From Earliella scabrosa (taxonomy: Eukaryota > Basidiomycota > Agaricomycetes > Polyporales > Polyporaceae): a stretch of DNA of 64,000 bases. This document shows, one piece after another, positions 1-11,543 of this stretch. Made by a program: the position numbers and the translations under genes. Below the pieces are notes generated by a model. That model worked only from the letters and a program-made list of their open reading frames with translations. It did no database searches and was not told where the DNA came from. Numbering within the stretch: the first letter of the stretch is position 1; every line of letters starts with the position of its first letter. The stretch spans positions 1,736,001-1,800,000 of the forward strand of contig JABYQQ010000002.1 in the NCBI GenBank assembly GCA_022605405.1, in the 5' to 3' direction.

Positions 1-3000
1 GAGACTCGGGTGAGCTGGGGTTGAGCATGCTGGATCGCCCACGAATGGATGTGTGACATCAGCACATTGCGCTGGTTGGACTCGAGACGAGCCAGCAGAT
101 TCTTGATGAGCTCTGCAGCCATCTCGCGGCACTTCGCAGACTCGTCGTTCGCTATGACCATGACAAGACCGACGAACAACAGATCCGAGTACTCTCGCAC
201 AAGTTCTCCCTCGAACTTCGCGATCATTGCACCCAGGAGTTCCATCACAGACTTGCGACCGCTCTCGTAGACGTACGAAAGATTCTTGACGAGGAAGGTC
301 ATCTGATTCTTCAGGCGGCCCTTGCCCTGCGGATAGTCGAGAAGGAACTGGAGAAGCGCGCCGCGACATAGCTCCTGGACCTGAGGCGATTGGTTGGTCA
401 CCATGATCTCCGCGACCTTCTCCATGACGTCATAGATCTCGGGCACGACGAAGCGCCGGGCGACGATGGCGCGCAGCATTGTGAACACTGCCGCTTGACG
501 GGAGGGCTCTTCGAGGTCGGGAGCCAACAGTTCCAGCAAGTAGACGAGATCCTTCTCTTTGACCTGTGCGCCGGAATGGTCGCGGAGGATGGTGGCCAGC
601 GACTTGAAGGCAGTTTGGACGACCTCCGGCTCAGTGGACCCAGCCTGCTTGATGATGTCGATGATCTGGCGGATGAAGACCGGCAGCGACTTGTCGACTG
701 ACTTAAGAGGACACTTGACGATGGCGGAGGCGGCTTTCAACCCTGGGGCTACGACTTGCATGTGCGACGAGTAGAGTGTGTTCCCTATCACCGCGACCAT
801 CGGCTCAAGGCGAGATAAGACGGCCGCATCCTTGAAGTCGAACCGACCTCGACGATGCGCAGTGTTGAAGAGCTCCAGACCAAATACGACGAACCTGGTA
901 ACATGTGAGGATAGTACCACTCAATGAATTGAGTGGCGACGCACCTGAACGAGTTGTTCGCATAGTGGTCGTCATCCACAGTGACGCGACGCTTCAGCTG
1001 CACAATGGCAGCGTCCTGCTTACGGCCCTTCTTACCGACGTCAGCTTTAGGCACCTCCTTCAAGAAGCGGGCGTTCTGGCTAATGAGCGTGTGGCAGAGC
1101 ACGAGCAGCTCCGTAGGTACCAGATGGACGTTCGAATTGAGGCCACTAGCGATGCGGCGGAGAAGCTCCTCGACCTGCTGCATCACCTTCAGTGTCTCAG
1201 TCTCGTGCATGATCTTGCGGATTGGGAGAAGGAGGCTGCTGATCTTTGGAGGGGTGATGTGCTTGGCCAGAAGAGCGAATGAGTCCACGCCTTTCGACGA
1301 CGACCCGCGGACCTCTCGCATCTTCGTCTTGAAGCCCTCGGCCTGAACGTCTTTGCCTGATTCCCCGAAGATGACTTCCGAAGAGACAGCAGCGACGTCG
1401 TTGACACAGTCGTCGAGCTTGTCGAACACAGCCGCATGCTCTCCTGAAGTGACGTGGACGAGGAGCGCATGGACCGAGTACGCCAGCACGTGGAGATGGG
1501 GACCGCGAAGCAGAGCGGCTCTCATCTCACGTATCATGACGGGCAGGTAGCCGGGGCCAAGCGTGCAGGCGATGCGACAGAGCGTTTCCCTCGCGAGGTC
1601 CCTGGTCTCCTGGGACTTGCTGCGCAGAACCTGACTCAACACGGTGAGCAGCTTCGAGATCTGCGCGTCGCGCTGGTCGAGCGGGAGGTGCTTCGCGATC
1701 TGCACAATGCCGACCGCGACAGGGATACGGAGACTGTCCTCAGTCTCGTCACGCTTCTCGAGGTACAGTATCAGGCTGGGAAGCAAGCGGGAGTTGACCG
1801 CGTCCTGGATCCGTGCGACCTTCTGCGCGTCCTGAACCAGCTGCGCTGGAGGTTGTGGCTCACCTTCGCCATCTTCATCGTCCAGATCCGCACTCGTCAT
1901 GTCAGCAGCATCCTCATTGCGGACGGCCTCGTCCATGGGGAAGTGGAAGCTGTCGAGGACAGCGACGATGGTCCGCACGTACACGCGCTCCGATGGATCT
2001 TTCTGTTTGGCAAGCTTGAGGTAGCGCTGGACGAGGGCGTAGTACGCGCCCCAACTGAGATGCTTGGCCATGTGCCCTATAGCGAGTATAGCCTCGTTGA
2101 CGAGATGATGGTCGAGGATGTCAGTGGAGACGACATAGTTGCCAACGAGCGGGATGAACACCTCCGCGAGGGTGGTGCTCCGGAGGTGTCCTTGCTCTGC
2201 GTACTCGGCCAGACGACGAAGAGCGCGGGAGCGCCGATGGATCTGGACGTGGTGGATGTTGTTGAAGAAGTTAGCTTCCTCGTCCCCGCCAGCCAGGAGC
2301 ACACGCATCTCCTGAAGGGATGCGATGGCAGTACAGCTCGAAACGGCATGGGAGAGGACTCCCAGGAGCTCTGCGCGAACGAGCTCCGCCCGCGAGCGCA
2401 GGCCATTCCTCAGGCCGGGGTAGAGAATTTTCAAGAATGTCTCCTCGTACTCGCCCTGCTCCTCCGCGACAAAGTCAATGAAGTGCTTGAGCGCCGTCGC
2501 AGCGTTGCTACGGATGGTGAGTTCCAACGGGTCCTGGATGAAACTCAGCATGTTGTAGATGATGGGCAACCAGTCGCGGCAGGAAAGGCTCTTGTAGAGT
2601 GAGTCGTTGAGCTCGGCGAACGCGGTCAACCGACGGTCGAAGTCGGGCTCCTCCAATCGCTTGGTCGAGTACGCATTGAGCGATTCCATCAGCTCGGCGA
2701 GAGGCTTGAGACTTGGCTGAACGTCGGTGAGACAGCTGAAGGCCTTGACGAGTGCTATACGAGCCTGTCTTGAGCGGAGAGTCTGGAAGAGCTGGGACAG
2801 CAGCCCATATGCCTTCACGTAGACCGTGCTATCCGGGTCCGACAGCTCGGGAATGAGCGGGAAAAGGCTGCATAGTATCATGGTCATGTCGACCTTGATC
2901 TTCTCCGGTACGGTCTTGTGCGGCTTGCGTAGCAGAGGCGAAAAGAGCTCGAGGAGCATGGTCGCCTGCGTTGAATCGGAGAGATATGGTGCGAGCTCGG

Positions 3001-6000
3001 AGAGGATGGTGATCTGTCTCCTGCCAAGAACATCTACAACAGCGGCGACGCTACCCTTGGTTCGCGACACGAGTACCGAGATATTCGTCAAGAGGCGGGA
3101 AACGTAGGGCTTGAAGACGGACTCGAGGATGGTCGGGTCAGCCACAGAAAGCGACTGGAGCTGTTCAACGATGTCGAAGACCTTGGAGATGACGGCCGGC
3201 TTCACGTTGGTGGCGATGAGGCAGTCGTACACCTTGGGTAGTGTACGATCGTCGTACTGCACAAGGTAGATCGCGTACTCCGAGCGCTGTGACCACGCAT
3301 GGAAGAGATCGAGAAGTGCGGAGGGAGACTGAGTGTTCTCCTGGTCTAACATCGGAAGCCGTGGGGAGATGAACGCGCGGAATGCCTCTGGCATGTACGG
3401 AGAGAAGTCGTACGTGACAGGAGCGCGGGCAAAGTCTGCTAGACGCTTCAGTCCGAGCTGGCGCACAGTTCGCAGCGCCCTAGATGGCCCACTTCCTTCC
3501 TCGACCTCTTCATCCTCGTCAGCGACTACCTCGTCGTCCTCGGCGGGCTCCGGGGCACGCCCATCCTTGTGCAATTCCAGGGATGCCTGCGCATGTCCGA
3601 CAAGATCGAGCACAGTCTCCAGCAAGACAGGCCAGCGAGATACAAGCCGAGACGCCAAGTGTTTGAGGACGTCCCCAAGCAAAGTTAGGAATCCAACCTG
3701 CTGCTTCTCCGACACGTCTTCAGGAAGAGGACAGATCTTGAAGCCTTCCGTGGGCGAATGGGATGGGCGCTGCTTCCTGATGGGTTGTAACATGAGGTCC
3801 ACGAGGAGGGTCAATTCTTCGTCAGAGCATCCCGCGAGCGACGACAAGACAGCCGCACGACGGTCCGCCCCACGAGAGCGGCCCTTCTTCTCCAGCATCG
3901 TGCCAAAGAGCAGACGGATGACCACGTCTATAAGCTCTGGGCGCTCGTCCGCCTCGATCTGAGCGAAGTCGAACTGCGTGAGCTCGTCGCGCCACTTGGT
4001 CTCGTCCAGCAGGGTGCGCAACGAGTCCTCATGGGCGAGCAGCCGCGGAGACTTGTACGAGAGCAGGCAGGAGAGCGCGAGACGCTGGAGGGCGCGGTCG
4101 GGATGGGAGAGAAGGGAGACGTAGAGTGCGCGCATGGTTTCTGTCGATCGGAGTGCGTTCGGGTTGGTGAACTTTGTGAACAGCTTCAGCCACGCGCTGA
4201 GCTTGTACCGAGGAAGCTTCGTCGCCGAGTCGGGGCCGGCCAACGAGAGGAAGTACGGGACGAGGTCGCGATTGTGCCTCTCCGCCAAAGACGAGCACTC
4301 CTCCAGGACCGCGAGCAGTTGAACTTCGTACGTCGTCGCATCGAACCTGTCACCGGTGTGCTGACTCTGTGGGACGCATCAGCAAGAATCCCGTTCAGGA
4401 TAGCGAGCGACAGACCTGGACAATCGCCTGCTGGGCTGACGCATGATGAAGCCACTTCGCGAGCGCCGTACGAATCTTGTGCGCACTCGGATCCCGCCAC
4501 GACCGTTCCTCCTCCCAGACATCGTCTCCTTGTTGATCAGCGCCGTCCTGTGCCCACGCGGGGTTGGAGGTGCCAACACCGCTCGACGAGACAGCTTGTA
4601 GCTCTCTGAACAACAAGTCCCAAACCAAATCTCCAAAACGGCTAGACAGGCTCGACAGCGCAGTGGCAGCAGGAGCCCACAGGGGCCGGAGGTTGACCTT
4701 GAGCTGGGCTGGTGGCAGTGAGCACGGAGCGCACATATTCCTCGATCAAAGGGAGACACGCACCTATCAACCACCGTGCACAGATCTCGGCTGCGACTTC
4801 ATCGCCATCTTTCACCACCACGGGCAACCTCCCTATTCGAAGCACGCGCTCGCGAACGCCCTGGACGTCGATGGAGATTTCCTCCGCCTGCAGCGCTTTC
4901 TTGAGTAGCTCTGCCGACCCTTCTGGAGCCTGGACCACTGATGAAGTGAGAAGCCGTAGCGCGTTGAGCCGTAACGTGCGCGAGTGCGACACAAGCGCTG
5001 TCTTCAACGGCTCGTACACGACATCGAGCGCAAGGTGAACGTCCTTATTGCCACTGTAAATCGTCAGCGCCTAGATTGACGGTAGCCACATATTGCTCAC
5101 CTAGAACTCACAAGGGACGCCAGCCCTTCCAGCGCGCGTCCTGACCAGCCCCACCGTTCGACGACCTGCGTCGTCCACTTAGAGACGTCGACCAGGCTCT
5201 TCCACTCTGTCGTGGGGCGTGCCGAGATGCACTCAGCGCAACTACCAATCACCCACGCCGAGTTCGCGTGCGTCGCCTCGTACTCAGCGCGCGGCTCTTC
5301 GCTCTCTAGCTCACGCTCGACAACGTTCACAAGGAGCGTCGTAAGTGACGGAAGCAGCTTCGACAGCTCAATTACGTGTGCAAGCATGTGTACCTATTGG
5401 CGACAGGTCAGTATGTGGTACCATGGAGGCACGATCGACGTACATTCTCTGTGTTATGCTGCCAGGTCGAGAACCTCTGGTCCACCCACGTCTGGAACCG
5501 TTGCTTCCACACAATGTCCATGTCGCTTAACCGTTTCTCGCGATTGAGGGCAGCCAGAAGCTCGAGGGTCTGCGCGGGGTGCGTCTCCAAGAGCTTGTGA
5601 GTGTTGGTGGAAATGTAAGGGAGCGCGACGAGTTTCCAGCCGCCCCACGACAGGTCGGACAGCGCACCAGTGAGCTCGATCCCTAATAGTGGTTGTTCCC
5701 AGGAGCGATCCAACACTCTGCGCGCGTGCGCCATCCACAGCGCCATATCGCCGGCCATGAGCGCGCTCGTCGCAAATTTGAGGAGCGAGGCGTGGAGGGT
5801 GTCTTTTACCGGGATCGTGCTGTACTTCTCGAGGAGTGAACCGAGCTGTTTGTCTGCATCACATGTCAGCACTGGGTCGGGAGGGGGATGACAGTACGCA
5901 CGGGTCATGCGAGAGCCCTGCCGCACAGAGCAAACGACACTGACGACCTCCAGCACGCGACGGATGCGCTCTTCGTCCGCGGTGTTGAGTTCGTCGAGGT

Positions 6001-7096
6001 ACAGCTTGATGATGACATCCGAAACGGGAGCGAATTGATCGGCGCCCTTGCAGTGGTGAATAAGCGCGGTGAGCACCCGACGGACGAGTGTATGCGTCTC
6101 ATCCGGGTTGTCGCAAGCGAGATAGTGTTGAATGAGAGGGGTGATCACGCTTGGGGTGACGGTATGGAGGGTTTGGGAGACAGACTGCGACAATGGTCAG
6201 CCCTGAACGGTCGAGAACGAAAGGCGTTCACATACCTGGCAGGCTGTGACGAATATCCAAGCACAGACGTCTGCAAGTTCACCCGCGCTAGCTGCCAGGA
6301 GACGTACAGCATCGTCCCGAAGAGCTACCTTGATTCGGCGCAGTGTTGCACCCCAGACCTCCGCAGTTGCGCGCTGCACTTCGGGATGGCATTGCGGTAG
6401 TACGTCACAGAAGGCTTGCCATGCCTGACTCAAAAGCTCCGAGTCGATCGAAGGGACCAGTACATATTTGAACAGAGCAGAAAATGTCGCCAGAAGAGCC
6501 GTTAGAGCTTCGGCAGACAGAGAGCGGGGTAATAGCTTGAGCAGTTTCTTGAGGACGCGTGGATACTCGGGCGCGAGGGTCGTCCGGAGGTCGTGCGCAA
6601 GCTTTTGGAACAAACTACGCACCGGGTTCGCGTTGAGTTACGCCATGTAGAGAATAACGGGACGTACTCGAGGATCGCCTTCAGCCCCTCGTCGTCGCTC
6701 TTATCCAAAGCCTCTGTCCATAGTCCCAAGACCTCCTTCCAGTTATGTAGCAGCAACGGCATCGACGCCGAGAGTGGGTCTGCATCCCGAGCGAACTTGA
6801 GGAAGGCCGGGGCGAGGTTCAGCTCCTGCCAGTGCAAGAGTGCTTCATGAAAATGCGACTCATGGTCCTACGGCCCAGTAAGCATCGTAATTCAGAGCAG
6901 CAAGAACTCGACAACGTACCTCGATCTCATGGTCAAATTTTGTTTGGTTAAGAGCAGAAGGAAGGTGGACACTCTTCAAAGTTTCCTTGTAGGACTCGTG
7001 CTGCATGAAGCCGTTGGTTGCTTATTTGTTTCTGCGTATTCGAGACTGACGAACCTTAAAGCGTTTCGCTGGACGTTCATCTGGATGCGAGTCCAT
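1..7096 (-). CDS. UTP20: UTP20, U3 snoRNP/SSU-processome HEAT-repeat protein (3' end off window)
   Basis: Utp20 (human DRIM) is a very large alpha-helical HEAT-repeat scaffold of the nucleolar 90S pre-ribosome, needed for 18S rRNA processing. I recognise it from the start MDSHPDERPAKRFK, the early segment VHLPSALNQ, and the late segment with FKTKMREVRGSSSKGVDSF. Eleven exons join in frame (minus strand): 7055-7096, 6920-7000, 6668-6867, 6236-6614, 5902-6184, 5444-5853, 5112-5393, 4764-5070, 4416-4708, 945-4366 and 1-894. All introns are about 30-75 nt with GT-AG ends. The visible coding part is about 2,197 residues; the family is about 2,500-2,800, so the C-terminus lies beyond position 1. 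An acidic stretch (EDDEVVADEDEEVEEGSG) sits inside the large exon. The start at 7096 is the first ATG that leads into the conserved KRFK..ESYK start. No frameshift is seen; it is probably functional. Confidence 0.93.
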
Positions 7097-7744
7097 GTAG
7101 AGAAGTGGTGGGGGAGGAGGACTCGGAGGAGAAGGAGAAGGGGTACTGGGCAGAAATATGCCAAGCGCCGTGCTCGCAAAATGATTGTGAGCGCCTGCTT
7201 TTAGTACTCGGTAAGCGCCGTTGTAGTGGGATAAGAAACTTCGACTTACCACCCCACTAGCCCTACTTACTCATCTAACATCGATTTCGTACCAGATTAC
7301 AACTGTTGAGTTAATGTTCCCACCGTTCCGTTTCGTTGGTCCCTAGGCCTTGTCTTGAACACCGACCATCACCATCACTGTGTGATCTGCACGGGAATTG
7401 CACCTCATCCCACGCAGTCCCATCTGCTCCGTTGATGATCTGGGCGACGTTGGGACACTGACGTCGCGAAGTACAGCGCATCACCCGTACTTGGGCGGGC
7501 TATATAAGCCGTGAACCTGGAACTGGAAGCAACCCTCGACCAGCCACCACCGTCGGGTCGGTTGCATTCACGCTCATTTCTGCCTTTCATTCCCTTCGAA
7601 CACTCTCGTACCCCCAGCGAGACTTCAGGTGAGTTGCAAAATCACGGGGACGCGTCTCAGGCACTTAGGCGGCGCCCAAGCAGATTTCTTGCTTGAGCAT
7701 CGACCAGCAACAGTGAAAGTGGCGCACCTCACTTGCCTACCACC
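7097..7744 (+). promoter_or_regulatory. Divergent promoter region between UTP20 and the small membrane-protein gene
   Basis: This is a 650-bp gene-free stretch between two divergent starts. A clear TATA box (tatataag) lies at 7501-7508, facing the downstream plus-strand gene and about 240 bp before its ATG. A GTGAGT at about 7629 followed by candidate CAG acceptors near 7682 could form a 5'-UTR intron. No TATA box was found for UTP20. The pyrimidine-rich stretch at 7101-7150 on the minus strand lies just upstream of the UTP20 ATG. Confidence 0.55.
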
Positions 7745-8698
7745 ATGTCGAGCCAGTCGACGTCCACCGCGACGGCCTCAGTGAGCCCCACCGCGAGCAT
7801 CACGCCGGAATCGTCGCATTCAGCCACCACGCTCGCCCTGGGCATCTCCCTCGCTGTGGTCGCTACGATCGTCTTCGGCGGACTCGCTTTCTACTTCGTG
7901 CGGAGACGGTACAAGCGGAGGAAGACGCAGCAGCGGTTGGAGGAGATCTCGTCGCACAGACGAACGTACATGGTCCCCGTCGACCCAACCCATCTCGCCG
8001 CTCGTGTGACACCATTCGGTGTGAACGCGCCTAACGTAGAGGTGCCTAAGTTTGGTGAGTCTCACATCTATCTTGCGGAGGCGTTGTTGGTGGGGACCAT
8101 GGCTGGGCTGCCCAGCATGTTGAACAAGGAGGCACGGGTTCGGTGACATCCGGGGTAGTGGCTTGGGCGATGTGATATTCAGTCCGCGTGGATCTGACCG
8201 TCGAGGGTTCCTGGAGGGTACTCACGTCGACTCCATCTTGGGCGGCGATGATCTCTCGTGTAATCTGTCTCACTGATGCCCTGACTATGCCCTTATACCG
8301 TGCGGCGCCCACATCCGAGGGTGCGTACCGGAGAATCTGAGGCATGCCCAACCGCCAAGCGAGTGCTCCCTCGTACCAAGATGGTGCTTCTCATAAATCT
8401 GGTCGCTGACACTCAACTTACAGTCCACAATCCCGGCGAGAACATGCGCGTCGCCTTTCGACGGTCGGACGGCGGATGGAGTTTTCACCAACCCTCGGAG
8501 CCAAGTCATTCCGTGGACCTCCACCGTGAGCCGACCGCGACCACGATGTACACGCGTCCGAACCAGAGCACCAAGGAGACGAAACTGCGCCCCGGCGAGC
8601 TTACCACACGCGGCTACGTCGAGCACGACGTCGAGGGCAACCCTCCGCCCGCGTACCACCATACCGAGAGCGTCGTCAGCGACAGCACCGGCGCATAG
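7745..8698 (+). CDS. Small single-pass membrane protein with Ser/Thr-rich ectodomain
   Basis: I do not recognise a named family. Two exons join in frame: 7745-8054 (donor GTGAGT) and 8424-8698 (acceptor CAG at 8421-8423), giving about 194 residues. The N-terminal 28 or so residues are Ser/Thr rich (MSSQSTSTATASVSPTAS). One membrane helix follows (about residues 29-52, ending FGGLAFYFV), then a strongly basic stop-transfer run RRRYKRRK. The cytoplasmic tail ends with PPPAYHHTESVVSDSTGA, where PPPAY resembles a PPxY motif. No cleaved signal peptide is evident. The layout resembles small Wsc/Slg1-like or mucin-like fungal surface proteins, but no cysteine-rich WSC domain is present. The 369-nt intron is long for this genome, so a missed internal exon or a shorter form ending at 8146 is possible. 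Confidence 0.6.
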
Positions 8699-9167
8699 CC
8701 TGATGCTCCCCGGTCTTCTCCGCTTTCTCCACGTTGCCTCCATGTCATCACGCTCTTGCACCATGCTCTACGCTGCACGCACGCTACGCTCTCGGATTGC
8801 CCATGCTCTCTATGCGTATTTATACTTGCCACTAATTCGGTTGTATCATATACCACTCTTTTACCTTGCGTCGGTCCAAAATCACCCCTTCTCCCACTCG
8901 CAAGGCACTCCTTCGTTGGGCTATTTATCGTATTCACCTTCGCGACGCGCATATGCGCTAATTTTGTTAGTTAGTCGCAATCAATACCTACATGGCTGGT
9001 CTGAACCTAGGAGGCAGGATACGGAATGCATTATCAATGGTTTGAATCTACGAGGGCCGTGAATAGCTTGAATCAGGATGGTACCGTCTGTAGGCCTCCT
9101 GAGATCGAAGTCCAGCATATGAGCGCCCGTCCTCTACTCTGGCTTGTACGTCCATCTCCGCGGAGCC
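8699..9167. other. Intergenic region, no gene seen
   Basis: It separates the membrane-protein gene from SRP72. AT-rich and pyrimidine tracts around 8810-8990 fit a 3' UTR and terminator zone. No coding exon with splice-compatible frames was found. Confidence 0.5.
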
Positions 9168-10557
9168 ATGCCTCCCAAACCTACTGCGAAACACGCAACC
9201 AAACCTGCGGCGGCGACGAGGACCCGACAGAAAGCGGCGCCGAAGCAACCCTTGCCCGTCGCGGACCGGTTGAAGCGGCTCTTCACGTCGCTGTGCGCGC
9301 AGGTAGACGGCGGGCACTTCGCGAACGCGATCAAGACGTGCGACAAGAGTACGTCGCGCATCTGCGGCCTCCGCTATCCAATAACCTGCAGATTCTGACG
9401 GGAGCCATGTGCTGCAGTCCTCAGGCTCGACCCGCACGACCGCGATGCGCTACAGACGAAGCTCTTCCTCCTGCTCCAGACCGACCAGTATGCCGCCGCG
9501 CTCGCCATGACAGAGGCCCCCGCCGGGCTTCCGAGCGCAAGCAGTAACGGAAATGCATTCGAGAAGGCGTACTCGTTGTACCGGCTGCACCGGGAGGAGG
9601 AGGCGTCGACGGTGCTGGGTGCGATCAAGGAGGGCGAAGAGGAGGTGGACAGAGGGGTGCTGCATCTTGAGGCTCAGCTGGTGCGTGGTACTGCCTGTTC
9701 GTCAACGTGGTTTCCGGCTTGCTGAGAACCGTTCGGTCGCCTGCAGGCGTATCGGCAAGGGTCCTACCAGGCTGCGTTCGATCTCTACAACCAGCTGTTG
9801 GACAGCGCGGAACTGGTGCGTGTCAATCTCTTCATCTTCATCTCTCGTCCCGGTCTCTCTTCGATCTGTCGATGGATGGGCTGGTTGTATGCGGTGAACA
9901 TCTCGGGTCGGGTAGCTGCCTCCGTTGGCTGGCTCCGCGATCTCACTTTTGACTGTATGAGGTATAGCTCTGAGCCGGACCCCACACTTCAACACTTCAA
10001 GGTCACCGCATACAGATATCCTTCACAGTCTCGCGGGGCCGGAGTCGCAGATCATGAGCGGGCTGCCCGGTTATTGACCCTCTAAGCACTCGGAGCTGAC
10101 ACTGTACCGTCTCCAGAACACGGAGGAGCACTCCGACATTCTCACCAACCTTGAAGCGGCGCAGAAGCACCTCGACTTCCTCACCTCAGGGTACCTACAT
10201 GCGCTCGATGCGCTCCCGGCGTCCGTCTCCAACACTCTCCAGACTGCGCCTCCTCCCCAGCAGCAGCAGCACCAGGCTGCTTCGGTCTCGGCACTCGCAT
10301 CCGCGTCAGCCGCTCCAGCTCCTGCAGATGCGCAGAAACCCAAGAAGGTGCGAATGAAGCGCGTGCCCAAGGGCGTCGTCCCCGGCGTGACGCCGCCCCC
10401 AGACCCCGAGAGGTGGCTCAAGAAGAGCGAGCGGACAACGTTCGGGCAGGGCAACAGGCGGCGGAAAGGTGGGGGTGGTGCGACGCAAGGGGCGATGGAG
10501 CCTGCCAGCGTTGGCGGCAAGAGCTCCGGTGGGGGGAAGGGCAAGAAAAAGAAGTAG
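9168..10557 (+). CDS. SRP72: SRP72-like signal recognition particle subunit, short form lacking the TPR block
   Basis: SRP72 pairs with SRP68 in the signal recognition particle and binds 7S RNA, directing secretory ribosomes to the ER. Exons 9168-9348, 9418-9680, 9747-9815 and 10117-10557 join in frame to about 317 residues. The N-terminal part has the first helical repeats (DRLKRLFTSLCAQVDGGHFA, KILRLDPHDRDAL). The C-terminus carries the SRP72 RNA-binding signature PPPDPERWLKKSER followed by a Lys/Gly-rich tail ending GGKGKKKK. Human (671 aa) and yeast (640 aa) proteins have about 300 more residues of tetratricopeptide repeats between these parts. Here DILTNLEAAQKHLDF leads through a Gln/Ala/Pro-rich linker straight to the C-terminal domain. 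A 301-nt intron (9816-10116) lies just before this junction. It could be a lineage-specific short form, an internal deletion, or a missed exon. Confidence 0.8.
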
Positions 10558-11543
10558 TCGCCGGAGGTGTAAAGTTAGGCAAGTCCTCCGGCCCCTTCTG
10601 GTGCTCCTCAATTTTCGGCTGATGCCCCCGCGTGGCCAACGCGCTGCTTTGTGCCAGATGTCCGCAACATGCGTCGAAACAAAGTTGCCTTGTGTGCTTG
10701 TCGTGCATCCCGCTCTGCGCCGTGTGCAGTTCTGATCTCAGCAGATTCGCTATTGCCGGGCCTCATGATGCTGGAATCCACGATCCGCCCACCCAGATAG
10801 CGCGCTATCGAACGCAGCCTCCGTCATGCATCATCCCGGCTAGCGATTTCCCCGTCGTTTGCAGCAGCCAGAACACTGTCGAGAACGGCTTGGGGAGCAA
10901 TCACGTGGTCGGTATAACTGCGCGTGTTGAACGCGAGGTCGACGGCGAAGAGTGGGCGAGGTCCCCAAGCGCGCAATATACATTCGCCTTTCGCAAGACG
11001 GCCTGTGAAGAAGCGGGCTCAATTTCTTAGACGACCACGCTTCGATGGCCGTCTCTTTATTCCGCCATTGTATGTGAACTCGGCTACTGCTCATGGGACT
11101 AACGCTTGAAGACTGCCTGACATTGTCGGGTCAAGAAGACAAGGTGGAATGTTTCATCCATGCGCCACCGCGGAGATGGCGGGTCTGGTGTAAGGTACGA
11201 TTGTTCACCATCTCCGCCGCGAAGCTTCATGCAGGCCAGGCAGTGGCCAGCGTACAACACGTTTGCGATCGCGGTTATTCATTCGCTCTCATCTTCCATT
11301 CCATGTCAAGCTGCGTGGCCCCCCACCCTTGCACTACAGGCATGGACGCCATGCCCCCACGCCACTCGGCACCAGCGCGGTGTCGCGTACAAGTATGAGC
11401 TCGCGAGCCGTTGGAGTCCTCAGCACTGCGGTCTCCTCCGAGCCCTCGCGTCCTCTCTGATCTGCACTTCCTTCGAGCACAGAGCTCATTCTCCCTACTA
11501 GCCACCGTCTCCACGCTCACGAGCACAACGCAGAACAGCAGAC
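10558..11543. other. Intergenic region upstream of the phosphatase-like gene
   Basis: About 1 kb without a supportable gene. An imperfect inverted repeat around gcggagatgg (about 11,170) and ccatctccgc (about 11,208) is the only structure noticed. No clear TATA box precedes the ATG at 11,544. Confidence 0.45.

Noticed and set aside
1454..2602. 382-codon plus-strand open frame
   Set aside because: It lies opposite the large UTP20 exon and has no recognisable protein features; it is a shadow of a GC-rich gene.
10632..11030. Cys-rich frame (CARCPQ..CLVCLSCIPLCAVC) after SRP72
   Set aside because: It has only a short Cys cluster followed by unstructured sequence, no good start or splice context, and no family match; treated as chance.
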